Below the pieces are notes generated by a model. It was not told the DNA's origin, did no database searches, and saw only the letters and a list, made by a program, of their open reading frames with translations. Shown one piece after another: positions 24,580-35,100 of a DNA stretch of 64,000 bases; position 1 is the first letter of the stretch; the number at the start of each line of letters is the position of its first letter. The position numbers and the translations under genes were made by a program. Source of the stretch: a marine actinobacterium PHSC20C1 (GTDB lineage Bacteria > Actinomycetota > Actinomycetes > Actinomycetales > Microbacteriaceae); the NCBI GenBank assembly GCA_000153145.1, contig CH672415.1, forward strand, positions 2,098,889-2,162,888, given 5' to 3'.

Positions 24580-25731
24580 TCACAGGTATGGCTCCAGTTG
24601 GCGTGCAATGGCTTCGCCTAGGGGAATCGGGACCGCGTTTCCGATTTGCCGCGCAATCGCCGTCTTGGACCCGACAAACTTGTGGTCTGCAGGGAAGCCC
24701 TGGATGAGGGCGGCCTCATAGTGAGTGATCGCGCGGTGCTCGGTGGGGTGCAAATAGCGCCCCTTTTCTGGCTTGAAGAACTCGGTGCGAATCGTCACTG
24801 ACGGTTTGTCCCAGTTGAGGCGGCCCATGACGTCACCGGAGCCGGTCGTATGGTTTCTCCAGCACTCAGGCAGAAGGTCTGGGCGGTTCTTTGCGAGGTC
24901 AAACCTGTTGCCGTTTTCAGGGATGGCTGCAAAACGGGCGAGAGAGAGTTCGGTGTAGGCGCGCCCGACGTGCATCTCTGCGGGAGTGAACGGGCCCGCG
25001 AGATTCTTGTCGTTGAAAGAGGTAGAGCGTCCTGGGTGCATGGCAGTTGTCACGACTGACGCTGAGACGTTCGCTAGCACGTTCTTTACGGGCACATGCC
25101 TTCCAGCGTGGGTCGGAGTCGGAAACCCTGGGAACGGAAGAGTCTTGAGATGACCGATAATTACAGCGCGTTTTCGCGCTTGAGGCGCTCCATAGTCGGC
25201 AGCGTTGAGCACTCTGTGTTGGAACGTGTACTTCTCGAGGGCTCCGCCCTCGGAGGTTTCGGCGAGAAACTGATCGTACTGAGATGATTTAGCAAAAGCC
25301 GCGACATTCTCGACGACAAAATACTTGGGCTTTGCGCGGAGGATCGTTCGGACGTACTGCTCCCAGAGCGAGTTTCGTTCGTCCTCAGCGTCCTGCTTAC
25401 CCAAGGTCGAGAAGCCTTGGCAAGGGGGGCCTCCGACGATCAGATCAGCTCGGGGAACTTTCTCGCTTTCGAGCCAGTCTTGGATGCTGCCCGAATAAAC
25501 GATGTCCGGACCAAAGGTGGCTTCGTAGGATGCCGCGGCTGCGGTGTCCCATTCGACTGCGCGTACAGTCTCGTATCGAGCTGATGCTTTTTTGAAGCCT
25601 GCGGTGAGGCCGCCAGCGCCCGCGAACAAATCGATCACACGGATTGGTTTCTTGCGTCGACGATTAGGTCCAGGGTTCGCCAGAGCTGGGGTCTCAGATT
25701 GCACAGGCGTGGGTGGGGAAAGCGTCGGCAC
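24580..25731 (-). CDS. DNA (cytosine-5) methyltransferase
   Basis: A 383-residue C5-MTase with all main motifs: I DLFAGAGGLTAGF (residues 34-46), IV GGPPCQGFS with catalytic Cys104, VI VVENVAAF (140-147), VIII QARKRAVIIG (about 183-192), and X RQIGNAVPIPLGEAIARQL near the end. The target-recognition region lies between VIII and X and is moderately long. It uses S-adenosylmethionine to methylate cytosine in a short DNA site. It sits between the orphan restriction domain and the paraMORC-sigma fusion, all on the same strand. This fits a modification subunit of the island, though the companion nuclease might be any of several candidates nearby. Confidence 0.93.
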   Translation of the reverse strand: MPTLSPPTPVQSETPALANPGPNRRRKKPIRVIDLFAGAGGLTAGFKKASARYETVRAVEWDTAAAASYEATFGPDIVYSGSIQDWLESEKVPRADLIVGGPPCQGFSTLGKQDAEDERNSLWEQYVRTILRAKPKYFVVENVAAFAKSSQYDQFLAETSEGGALEKYTFQHRVLNAADYGAPQARKRAVIIGHLKTLPFPGFPTPTHAGRHVPVKNVLANVSASVVTTAMHPGRSTSFNDKNLAGPFTPAEMHVGRAYTELSLARFAAIPENGNRFDLAKNRPDLLPECWRNHTTGSGDVMGRLNWDKPSVTIRTEFFKPEKGRYLHPTEHRAITHYEAALIQGFPADHKFVGSKTAIARQIGNAVPIPLGEAIARQLEPYL

Positions 25732-25740
25732 TTCGCAAGT

Positions 25741-28700
25741 CTAGCCGGCGGCAGTGTCTTCGGGCCGTAAGCGGCTTGCGTGGTCACCGCGAAGCTTGCG
25801 GACGAGTTTTTTGCTCGGCACGACAGGTCTACGGGGGCTGTCGAGGAGCTGCCATGCGATTGCTAGTGGAGTGCGCCCTTGATCGTGCGCTATGCGGCCG
25901 ACGTCGGTACCTTTTCGATAGGCGCTCAATATCCGCTCGCGCTCTGCAGGTTCCCATGCGAGACCATGGCGGGGAGCTAAGGACTCATCATCGATTGCGC
26001 CGTTTAGCGCGAGCACGATTTTGCTGAGACGCATAGCAACGTAGCGAATATCGACTTCGGCTTCGGCCTCGATTGCGGAGAGGGACCAGCCGTGACGGTA
26101 AAGGTCGACGATGTGTGCGTCGCTGCCGAGCTCGATCGGGACCTGTTGTTCGGGGGCCTCTGGCTCGGGTGCGGGGGCCTCGATACGCGCTGCGGCCTGC
26201 GAGAGAGGTTCTTTTCCGAGGAGGACGGGAGGCGTCGCGACAAACGCTCGTGGCCGAATGCTAAATGGTTTGAGGAGGTCGCTGCCCTCGCGATCAAGTT
26301 CTGCGTCGAGAAAGTCCCCCAAGCGGCCTTGAACTTCTGCACTGGAACGAAGACTTTCCATTGTCTTTTTCTCGATTTGTCGGATGCGTTCGCGAGTTAC
26401 GCCGAAGATATCGCCAATGTGATCGAGAGTTGCGGGGTCTTGACCCCCGATGCCGAATCGCATCTGGATTGTCGTTGATTCTCGCTTGGGTAGGGCGCTA
26501 AGCACATTGTTCATAGCGCCACGGAACTCAGCATGGATGAGCAGGTCAACGGGCGCGACGGACTCGTCGACCAATAGGTTATGCAGCGAACCGAAACCCT
26601 CACCTGGATCGAGTTCCTTATCAATCGAGAGGAAGGAGTATTCGTAGCCAAGCGCACGGGATGCGTCTTGTTCCGTGACTTCGGCCCCAGCAGCGAGCTC
26701 CGAAATAGTGGGCTTCCGGTCGTTCTGAAGTTCAAAACTGCGAGCGGCTTGACGTAGTTTGTTTTGTTGCTCCACCATGTGCACGGGGATGCGAATTGTG
26801 CTCCCCAGATCGGCGAGAGCCCGGGTGATGGCTTGGCGGACCCACCAGGTTGCATAGGTGGAAAACTTGAACCCTTTCATGTAGTCAAACTTCTGTATCG
26901 CACGTAACAGGCCAAGCGCGCCCTCTTGAATCAGGTCGGCATAGTCCAAACCATTATTGACGTACCGACGTGCGATCGAGAACACCAAACGGTAGTTGGA
27001 TGCGGCGAACCGGGCAAAGGCCTTTTCACCATTCTTCGCGACCCATTGGAGCTCACGACCCGATGGTGAACGTTGTTCGCGCCTGTCCAGCAAGTCGAAC
27101 TGTTCTTGAGCGAAGAGGCCCGCTTCGATTTCTCGTGCGAGCAACACTTCCTGATCAGCGCTGAGAAGAGGAAAGTCATTAAGTCGTTGTCGCAGATCGA
27201 GGACGAGATCGTCTGATGCTCCGAGCACGTCGGGAATCAGCTGCATTCTTTCGCCGTCGTCCGTTAGCTCGCCTCGGGCTGCCTCGCGTGCATAGCGCGC
27301 ATCTCGCGCTTCATCTTTAGCGGCTTGAAGAGCTGCTTGTTCCGCGTCCTGGGCAACTTCACGTTTGATCCGAGCGGAGATGACGCGATCAATATCCGAA
27401 GGAGTCGGCTGTCCGTGAGATTCACGCTCGCTCATTTCGCTTTCCGGCGCCTGCGCCTCGTCTTCGCTGACGGTTGAATTGTCGTCGGGCACCGCAAAAA
27501 CAGGAAGGGCATCGGCGTCGTCTGGTTCGGCGACAGTTGGGTCGAACGCTTTTGCGCCGATCTCGGCGATAGTGGTGAGCGCGAGGACGCGTTGCCAGGC
27601 TTCGAGCTGATCGAGCGTACTTTGTTGAGGTCGTTCGATGGCGAAGTGCTTTTCTACCAGAAGGTAGATCGAGAGCGAGAGCCCGTCACTTCCGGGGAGC
27701 GATGCGCGGTAGCCAGCGTTCATCCAGAGGGTGCGCCGGCGATGGTCGAACTGAAACAGTCGGTCGTCGTCGAGTACGCGCCAACGAATTGACGCGGGTT
27801 CTGAATCATCTCTCGACACCAACATCTCTTGGACGAGGCTGCGGGTTGCGTCCGTTAGCCCGACTCCGAGTGCAGTTATCGGTTTCGGGCCGACTCGCCT
27901 AACATTTGCTGCTTGCATCGTTTCGCGGGCGTGTTCTAGATACTGCCGAAAGCTTGTCTCATCGTCAGCTGTTGCAGCTTCGAGGGCGTGCATGAATTCA
28001 GGACGGAGTACCACTCCGCGCTTCTCTGGGTTGATAGCTATCGCACCGAGCATCTCTTTGCTGATGTCGATTGAGACTCGAGCGAGCTGCCACTCGGTTC
28101 GGTGATCTGAAAGGAGTGAATGCCACCCACCTGCTTGAAGCATTCTGCCGTTGCGATAGATGTAGAGGCCTTGGCCGTCGATTCGCGGCCTTCCCAAAAG
28201 TTTGGCTGCAGGAGTCTGCGAATTGGGCGGGAGAATGTGACACGTTGCAGAGAGCACACCACCATCCGGCAAATCGGCAGTGATCGTTTTCGGGTATCCG
28301 GCTCGGCCCGAGTGATTGAAGCCGAAGGGGTCTACTGATTCGACGGTTCGTGGAGCGCCAGACTCGCTGAACTCGGTATCGAACTCGTCGATCTGTATGC
28401 GCAAGGCGCCCTCAGCGATGGGGCGGTGAAAAGTGAGTCCCAGCTCACCGCGGAGATCGTTAATTACTCCGTCAAGCCATCTCTGCCTGACCGATGGGGC
28501 AGCGGCAACCGAGACCGCGTCGAGCAGCGACCATTCGACAACCGTTCCGGTTGACTGGATCCCCCGGTGAGTTCCTAGATGGTAGCCAGCCCATGCAGCC
28601 GACTCGGTGAGCACCTCGATGTCGAAGTTGCCGCCAACATCGTTGCGGAGCATCCGGACACCATGCATCGCTTCATAGCCGCAACTTGTGAAAACTCGTA

Positions 28701-29067
28701 GACAGGCGCCCTGGCTCATCGATGCTGCTTTTAGGCCCATGCCGAAGTGGCCCAGTGAGTCAACGTCGTATTTGCGCTGTTTGCCGAGGGTCATCGCGTC
28801 TATGAGTTGATCGCTATTCATGCCAGTGCCATCGTCGGCGATACGGATGCTCTTAACTAGACCGCTATCGACCATGAAACGGATGCTGATGCGTTCTGCT
28901 CCCGCATCGATCGAGTTGTCTATGAGGTCCGCGATCGCACTGTTGAGAGAGTGACCGCGGCCGATGGCGCTGAGAACTGACGGGTCGGGTTTGAGGGACA
29001 TCACGCTGGCGACGTCTTTATCGACAACGGAAGCGTCGAGCACTTCGGCCGCGGGCTTGTTGAGCAT
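25741..29067 (-). CDS. paraMORC GHKL ATPase fused to a sigma-70 factor
   Basis: A 1108-residue fusion. Residues 1-500 are a GHKL ATPase of the prokaryotic MORC-like (paraMORC) type: N-box ADLIDNSIDAGAE (46-58), G1 DDGTGM (78-83) and G2 GHFGMGLKAAS (106-116). Residues 510-615 are an acidic then charged helical linker. Residues 618-908 are a complete sigma-70 factor: region 1.2 (RQRLNDFPLLSADQEVLLAREIEAG begins at 626), region 2 around GFKFSTYATWWVRQAITRA (732-750), region 3, and region 4 with FGVTRERIRQIEKKTMESLR (888-907). Residues 980-1075 hold two further HTH-like segments. Sigma regions are close to those of primary sigma factors. It ends 9 bases before the methyltransferase start and is divergent from the DUF1156 operon. 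Confidence 0.92.
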   Translation of the reverse strand: MLNKPAAEVLDASVVDKDVASVMSLKPDPSVLSAIGRGHSLNSAIADLIDNSIDAGAERISIRFMVDSGLVKSIRIADDGTGMNSDQLIDAMTLGKQRKYDVDSLGHFGMGLKAASMSQGACLRVFTSCGYEAMHGVRMLRNDVGGNFDIEVLTESAAWAGYHLGTHRGIQSTGTVVEWSLLDAVSVAAAPSVRQRWLDGVINDLRGELGLTFHRPIAEGALRIQIDEFDTEFSESGAPRTVESVDPFGFNHSGRAGYPKTITADLPDGGVLSATCHILPPNSQTPAAKLLGRPRIDGQGLYIYRNGRMLQAGGWHSLLSDHRTEWQLARVSIDISKEMLGAIAINPEKRGVVLRPEFMHALEAATADDETSFRQYLEHARETMQAANVRRVGPKPITALGVGLTDATRSLVQEMLVSRDDSEPASIRWRVLDDDRLFQFDHRRRTLWMNAGYRASLPGSDGLSLSIYLLVEKHFAIERPQQSTLDQLEAWQRVLALTTIAEIGAKAFDPTVAEPDDADALPVFAVPDDNSTVSEDEAQAPESEMSERESHGQPTPSDIDRVISARIKREVAQDAEQAALQAAKDEARDARYAREAARGELTDDGERMQLIPDVLGASDDLVLDLRQRLNDFPLLSADQEVLLAREIEAGLFAQEQFDLLDRREQRSPSGRELQWVAKNGEKAFARFAASNYRLVFSIARRYVNNGLDYADLIQEGALGLLRAIQKFDYMKGFKFSTYATWWVRQAITRALADLGSTIRIPVHMVEQQNKLRQAARSFELQNDRKPTISELAAGAEVTEQDASRALGYEYSFLSIDKELDPGEGFGSLHNLLVDESVAPVDLLIHAEFRGAMNNVLSALPKRESTTIQMRFGIGGQDPATLDHIGDIFGVTRERIRQIEKKTMESLRSSAEVQGRLGDFLDAELDREGSDLLKPFSIRPRAFVATPPVLLGKEPLSQAAARIEAPAPEPEAPEQQVPIELGSDAHIVDLYRHGWSLSAIEAEAEVDIRYVAMRLSKIVLALNGAIDDESLAPRHGLAWEPAERERILSAYRKGTDVGRIAHDQGRTPLAIAWQLLDSPRRPVVPSKKLVRKLRGDHASRLRPEDTAAG

Positions 29068-29315
29068 TCCTTCATCGTATTAGTGCGTAGCGACATCGGT
29101 CGCCCTCCAGTTCACGGGTGGGATGCCCACGCTGATCGTGTGCAGTCGGCAAACCCGAAGTGTGCTCACCCAGTCCGAGGGCCACGCGGATAATTCCTCG
29201 CATAGCTCGCGGCAGGTGGGCCTCAGATGTCGCCACAATGAGATAGAAAGGGAGTACGCCCTGGCCGGGGGTGCGTTTCGCGCATGCCGTGCCACACAGA
29301 GTCATGGAGTTTCAC
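29068..29315. other. Divergent spacer between the two halves of the island
   Basis: About 250 bases separate the fusion gene (minus) from the DUF1156 methylase (plus). All control of both arms should lie here. I see a GATAAT at 29189-29194 and a TAATAC (minus strand, 29077-29082) near the fusion start, but no matching -35 boxes and no convincing operator. Small frames here look non-coding. Confidence 0.4.
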
Positions 29316-32147
29316 GTGCCGAAACGCAAACTGATCGAGGTCGCTTTACCCCTCGAGAAGATAAACCAGCAGTCTGCTCGCGAGAAATCGATTAGGCACG
29401 GGCACCCTTCAACGATGCACTTGTGGTGGGCTCGCCGGCCACTTGCTACAGCCCGCGCCGTGCTTTTTGCCCAGCTGGTCGACGATCCTAGCGAGAATGC
29501 GCCCGAGTATCGTGACGAGGCAGAACGCCGCGAAGAGCGTGATGTTGACGCCTACGTCGAGCGCCGAATCATTTCGGAACGCGAGCGCTTGTTTGACCTG
29601 ATCGAGCGCATGGTCGACTGGGACAACCTGGGTGACGAGGAGCTCTTCGACCAGGTGCGGGCTGAGATCATGCGCTCTACGGACAACAACCCGCCAGCGA
29701 TTCTCGACCCGTTCGCGGGGGGTGGAACGATTCCTTTGGAAGCACAGCGGCTAGGGCTTGAAGCACATGCGAGTGACCTGAACCCCGTCGCGGTGTTGAT
29801 CAACAAGGCGCTCATTGAGATCCCGCCGAAGTTCGCTGGACGTGATCCTGTCTTTCCTGACGCGGTCGGGCAACGTAATTCTTGGCCGAAAGCATCCGGT
29901 CTTGCTGAAGACGTGCGCCGCTACGGTTCGTGGATGCGAGATGAAGCCGATAAACGCATCGGCCACTTGTATCCCAAAGCGACGCTGACTGATGGTTCAA
30001 CAGCGACCGTTATCGCCTGGATTTGGGCACGCACCGTCACTTGCCCAAATCCTGCATGCGGTATTTCTATGCCGCTGGTGCGTTCCTGGTGGCTTGGTAA
30101 GAAAAAGGGAAAAGAGGCCTACGTCGTGCCTTCGGTTCGCGATGGCAAAGTTGCCTTCACGATCGGCCACGATCCAAGCGCTGCACCCATCAAGGATTCG
30201 GATGGCACCGTCGGAAGAGCTGGCGCTACTTGTATTTCGTGTGGCACGGGAGTGTCGCTTGAATACGTACGATTGCAGAGCAGGGAGATTGGCCTTGGTG
30301 CGCAACTCATGGCCGTGGTCGCGGACGGGCCCAGCTCACGTATCTATTTGCCGCCGACGGACGAACATATCGCGGCAGCGGACCTTCCAATGCCGCAGAG
30401 TCTCCCGCAGGGTGCGCTTCCAGAGAAAGCTCTTTCCTTTCGCGTTCAGGCTTATGGCATGGTCGCGTGGGTAGATCTTTTCACGAATCGACAGTTGGCC
30501 GCGCTCACGACGTTCAGTGATCTTGTAGTCGAAGTGCGCGAGAAAGTGTTCCGCGACGCCGCTGTCGCCAGCCGCATCGAAGGCGAACGTCTCGAGCGGG
30601 GTGGGGCAGATGTGGCAGCCTACGCAGATGCCGTAGCCACATATCTTGGCATGTCGGTCAGCAAATTCGCGGCACGAAACAATGTGATGTGTGGATGGGA
30701 ATCCGGGATGGATCGCCTTCGCGGTTCGTTCCAACGCCAAGCCATCCCGATGACTTGGGACTACGCGGAGGCCATGCCCTTGACCGGCACCGGAGGTTCC
30801 TTCTCTGCTGTGATTTCCTCCGAAGCAGAAGTGCTTGACGCTTTTTTCCACCAGGGGACTGAGATTGGAATTGCGACGCAGCAGGACGCGGCTACCCGCA
30901 CTTACTCAAATGCTGTGGTTTCAACTGATCCGCCCTACTACGACAACATCGGATATTCGGATCTGTCGGATTTCTTCTACGTCTGGCTTCGCCGGTCTTT
31001 GAAGGACCTCTACCCAGACTTGCTAAGCACCTTGCTTGTCCCTAAGGCGGAAGAGCTCGTCGCAAATCCGCATAGGCACGGGGGAAAGGATGCGGCTCGT
31101 GAGTTCTTCGAAGATGGCTTCGAGGATGTATTTCGGTTAGCGAGACTTGGCGTGCAGAATGACTTCCCCGCGACGGTTTACTACGCGTTCAAACAGGCTG
31201 AGACTGATTCGAATGGGGTCGCTTCGACCGGCTGGGAGACTCTACTCGCGAGTATGATCCAAGCAGGTTGGATGATAACTGCGACCTGGCCCTCCAGATC
31301 TGAGATGGCGAGCCGGATGATCGCGTCCGGGACAAACGCACTCGCCTCATCAATTGTGCTTGCATTGCGCCCGCGTCCGGAAGATGCCCCGATTATCGAT
31401 CGGCGCACACTGCTCTCTGACCTTCGTTCATCACTTCCTGAATCGCTTCGGGTGCTCCAACAGGGAAGCATTGCTCCAGTCGACCTTGCTCAGGCGGCGA
31501 TAGGCCCAGGGATGGCAATTTTCTCCCGGCATTCGAAAATTCTTGAACCGAACGGGCAAAAGATGGGCGTTCGCGATGCTCTCCGCGCCATCAACGCGAT
31601 TCTTGATGAAGTTCTCTCCGAGCAGGAGGGCGATTTCGATCGCGAAACTCGTTGGTGCGTCGCGTGGTTCGAGTCTCATGGCTTCGAAGTTTCTTCGTTC
31701 GGCGAGGCAGAGACTTTAGCAAATGCAAAGAACGCGTCGATAAGTGGGCTAGCCCGCTCCGGCGTGCTGTCAACTGGTGGGGGCAAAGTGAAGCTGTTCG
31801 AGCCTGCGGAGCTTCCGGAAGATTACGATCCGCGCGCGGACGACCACCTGTCCTTGTGGGAAGTAGTTTTGCACATGGCAAAGGCACTTGATGACAAGGG
31901 CCTGGACGCTGCGGGGCTGATTCTTGCCCGCGCCGAAGGCCGAGGCCTCGATATGACCGCGGCTCATGAGCTGGCTTACCGTCTCTACGCAATCAGTGAG
32001 AAACGTGGGCTCACGAAGCCAGGAATTCTATTCAACGCACTCGGCTCGTCCTGGCCAGAAGTGCGGTCGGCAGCGAACTCCGCGGAATCAGCCCAACCAG
32101 TAGATGTCGCGGACCAGCTCGACTTCGACTCGCTTACGGAAGGTTAG
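29316..32147 (+). CDS. DUF1156 domain DNA methylase
   Basis: A 943-residue protein. The start is GTG 29316, which gives VPKRKLIEVALPL, the usual DUF1156 opening, and has GGAG 6 bases upstream. DUF1156 is followed by methyltransferase motif I DPFAGGGT (131-138) and the catalytic motif DPPY (538-541) of an N6-adenine or N4-cytosine amino-methylase. A CPNPACG and CISCG pair between them suggests a zinc finger. In known defence loci this protein works with a DUF499 ATPase, as here, where the next gene starts 4 bases after its stop. The most likely role is site-specific DNA modification for self-marking or target labelling. Confidence 0.9.
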   Translation: MPKRKLIEVALPLEKINQQSAREKSIRHGHPSTMHLWWARRPLATARAVLFAQLVDDPSENAPEYRDEAERREERDVDAYVERRIISERERLFDLIERMVDWDNLGDEELFDQVRAEIMRSTDNNPPAILDPFAGGGTIPLEAQRLGLEAHASDLNPVAVLINKALIEIPPKFAGRDPVFPDAVGQRNSWPKASGLAEDVRRYGSWMRDEADKRIGHLYPKATLTDGSTATVIAWIWARTVTCPNPACGISMPLVRSWWLGKKKGKEAYVVPSVRDGKVAFTIGHDPSAAPIKDSDGTVGRAGATCISCGTGVSLEYVRLQSREIGLGAQLMAVVADGPSSRIYLPPTDEHIAAADLPMPQSLPQGALPEKALSFRVQAYGMVAWVDLFTNRQLAALTTFSDLVVEVREKVFRDAAVASRIEGERLERGGADVAAYADAVATYLGMSVSKFAARNNVMCGWESGMDRLRGSFQRQAIPMTWDYAEAMPLTGTGGSFSAVISSEAEVLDAFFHQGTEIGIATQQDAATRTYSNAVVSTDPPYYDNIGYSDLSDFFYVWLRRSLKDLYPDLLSTLLVPKAEELVANPHRHGGKDAAREFFEDGFEDVFRLARLGVQNDFPATVYYAFKQAETDSNGVASTGWETLLASMIQAGWMITATWPSRSEMASRMIASGTNALASSIVLALRPRPEDAPIIDRRTLLSDLRSSLPESLRVLQQGSIAPVDLAQAAIGPGMAIFSRHSKILEPNGQKMGVRDALRAINAILDEVLSEQEGDFDRETRWCVAWFESHGFEVSSFGEAETLANAKNASISGLARSGVLSTGGGKVKLFEPAELPEDYDPRADDHLSLWEVVLHMAKALDDKGLDAAGLILARAEGRGLDMTAAHELAYRLYAISEKRGLTKPGILFNALGSSWPEVRSAANSAESAQPVDVADQLDFDSLTEG

Positions 32148-32151
32148 AGTA

Positions 32152-35100
32152 ATGGCCGAAATCTCCAACAGGAACCGCGTCGATGAAGCACTCCTTCTTG
32201 TTGCGGAAGCGCTAGATCCCTTCATCGAACGCGAAGTCGCCCAGCACATACCTGAAGGAGAGGACTGGACAGTCCTCGTGCGGCTCCGAGACGAAGAAGC
32301 CGGCAAATACGGGCTCACCTACTCACGTACCGATCCCCAGACTCAACTCAAAATGATCATCGGTCGATTCGGAAAACTCGGCTACCTATTCGACCGTTCG
32401 CTCAGCCGTGCCGAAAAGAACTTCGCCAGCGAACTTGCCTCCGTGCGCAACGACTTCGCCCACTTCAACAAAGCCTTCGGGGCCGACGACACCTACCGCG
32501 CACTCGATACTGCGGAACGACTGCTTCGCGCAATTGGGGCAGTCGCCCAAGCAGACACAGTGCGGAAGTCTCGATCCGACGTGCAACGCAAAACCTACGC
32601 CGAAGAGACAAGACGCGACACCCGCGCGGCGACCAAAATGCCAGAACTCGGAGCAGCAGAACTGTCACCGTGGCGTGAAGTTTTGGCACCCCACACCGAC
32701 ATCGCATCAAATGACTTCGCGCGAGCGGAATTCGCTGCCGACCTTTATCAAGTGTCTACAGGCCTGGAAGCGTCATCGGACTACAACGACCCCACCGAGT
32801 TCTTCAACCGCACCTACCTCACCGACGGCCTAAAAACACTGCTCACTTTGGCAGTCAAACGCCTCGGAGGTGACATGAATGCAGCCCCCGTCATCAACCT
32901 GCAAACAACCTTCGGTGGTGGTAAAACCCACTCCATGCTCGCTGTCTGGCACCTGTTTAGCGGGCGTGCTCTAGTTGATCTACCTCAGGGTGTGCAGAGC
33001 CTATTTGCAGGAATCGACACAGTAGCGCTTGAGCGACCCGTGAAGCGGGTCGCTATCGTCGGAAACGAGATCGCGCCCGGCCAAAGTTGGGAAAAACCAG
33101 ACGGCACAGTGATTCGCACACTGTGGGGAGAACTAGCCTGGCAACTTGGTGGCGCTGAAGGCTATTCAATGGTCGCCGACTCCGACGCAAACGGAACGAA
33201 TCCTGGCGCAGCACTTCGTGATCTCATCGCGAGATACTCGCCAGCACTCATTCTCATCGACGAATGGGTGGCCTACGCCCGCGGACTGTACGGCAACGAC
33301 GCCCTCATCGGCGGAACATTCGAGACGCAATTCACTTTCGCCCAGCTGCTCACCGAAGCAGTAAAATCAGTCCCCGGTGCACTCCTGCTCGTCTCAATTC
33401 CCGCATCTGATATCCGTCGCGACGGCGACGAAGCAGCGGCCTCCGACCTGGAGGTTGGAGGGCTCAACGGTCGAGCCGCACTCGAACGCTTGCAGAACGT
33501 TGTCTCTCGCGTCGCTCTAAACTGGTCGCCTGCATCAAGCAACGAGTCTTTCGAGATCGTCAAGCGCCGGCTGTTTCAAGAACCAGACGCTGCAGCCCAA
33601 CGTAAAATTGACGCGACTGTCGAACGGTTCTTTGAGTACTACCTCAAGAACGCTGGTGAGCTGCCGAGCGAAACCAAAGACCTCGACTACAAAGCTCGGC
33701 TCCGGGCGGCATACCCGATCCACCCTGAACTGTTTGATCGGCTCTACGGAGACTGGTCTACGCTCGAGAAGTTCCAACGGACACGTGGCGTACTCCGACT
33801 CATGAGCTCAGTGGTTCACGCACTCTACGCAGCGGGAGACGACTCGCCACTCATTATGCCGGGATCGCTGCCGCTCGACTCCGCCGCAGTGCGAGACGAA
33901 ATCACCGGCTACCTCGACGACGCCTGGAAGTCGATTATCGAGAAAGACATCGATGGGCAGCAAGCCACCGCCGTATACATCGACAACGAGAAAGAACTCT
34001 TTGGGCGACGCGCGCTAACCCGACGTATTGCGCGTGCGACATTCATGGGATCCGCAGCCACACTGCAGACACAACACAAAGGAATCGAACGCAAGCGCGT
34101 GTTCTTGGGCGTTGCTATGCCCGGTGACACCATTGGCAACTTCGGGTCAGCCCTATCCATCCTCGGAGATCGAGCAACGTACCTCTACGGCGACAACGAC
34201 CGCTACTGGTTCGACAGGCAACCATCACTTAACCGAAAGGTTGTAGAGCGCGCAGAAGCTTATCCTGAAGAGGACATCTGGGCGGCAGTCATCGACCGCA
34301 TCCGCAAAACTGAGCCCAAGAGCACACCAGAGATAGCGGAAGTAATAGTCGCACCAGTCGACACCGTCGACATTTCGGAATCCGATCGCGTGCGCCTGAT
34401 AATTGCACACCCGCGGTATACCCACGAGGTGAAAGGTAAAGATACCGCTGCGAGGACGTACGCGCAGGAACTCGTGACAAAACGAGGCGCAGCGCCGCGC
34501 GTAAACGCGAATACAGTGATCGTGCTCACGGCAGATTCCTCGCGATGGCCCGAACTCGACTCCTCGTTACGACAGTACAAAGCATGGAACGACATCCATG
34601 CGGATAAAGACGTTCTTGATCTCACCCAAGGTCAAGTTGCAGAGGTCCGGCGCAAGATCGACGCGCTGAATCAAACAGTCGCCCAACGCATCCGCGAAAC
34701 ATGGATTTGGGCTCTCTACCCCGAGCAAGCCGACGGCAGCCAACCGTTCCGGGTGGCTGCAGCGAAAGCCGACGGAGCCACCGAATCACTCGCCCGCCAT
34801 GTAGGAGAAAGGCTGCGCAAGACGGACGTCGTTATCGTTCAGTCGTCACCACAAATGCTGGCCCTTGAACTGGGGAAACACCTTCGCAACAAGTGGAATG
34901 ATGGTCGCGTGAGCGTCGGAGAGCTTTGGGAATACCACGCACGCTATCCTTACCTTTCTCGTTACCGTGACAAGCAAGTACTGTTGGACGCCATCGCACC
35001 AGTATTCGATGACATCGCCTGGCAAGAAGTAGGTTTTGCCCTCGCTGACGCCTACGACACCGACACTGGCGATTTCGTTGGGTTGAAAGTGCCACTTTTC

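Noticed and set aside
29189..29194. GATAAT as a -10 box for the DUF1156 operon
   Set aside because: No acceptable -35 hexamer 16-18 bases upstream; noted but not annotated as a promoter.
29072..29305. 77-codon frame on the minus strand in the island spacer
   Set aside because: No ribosome site, no motif and a composition like non-coding DNA.
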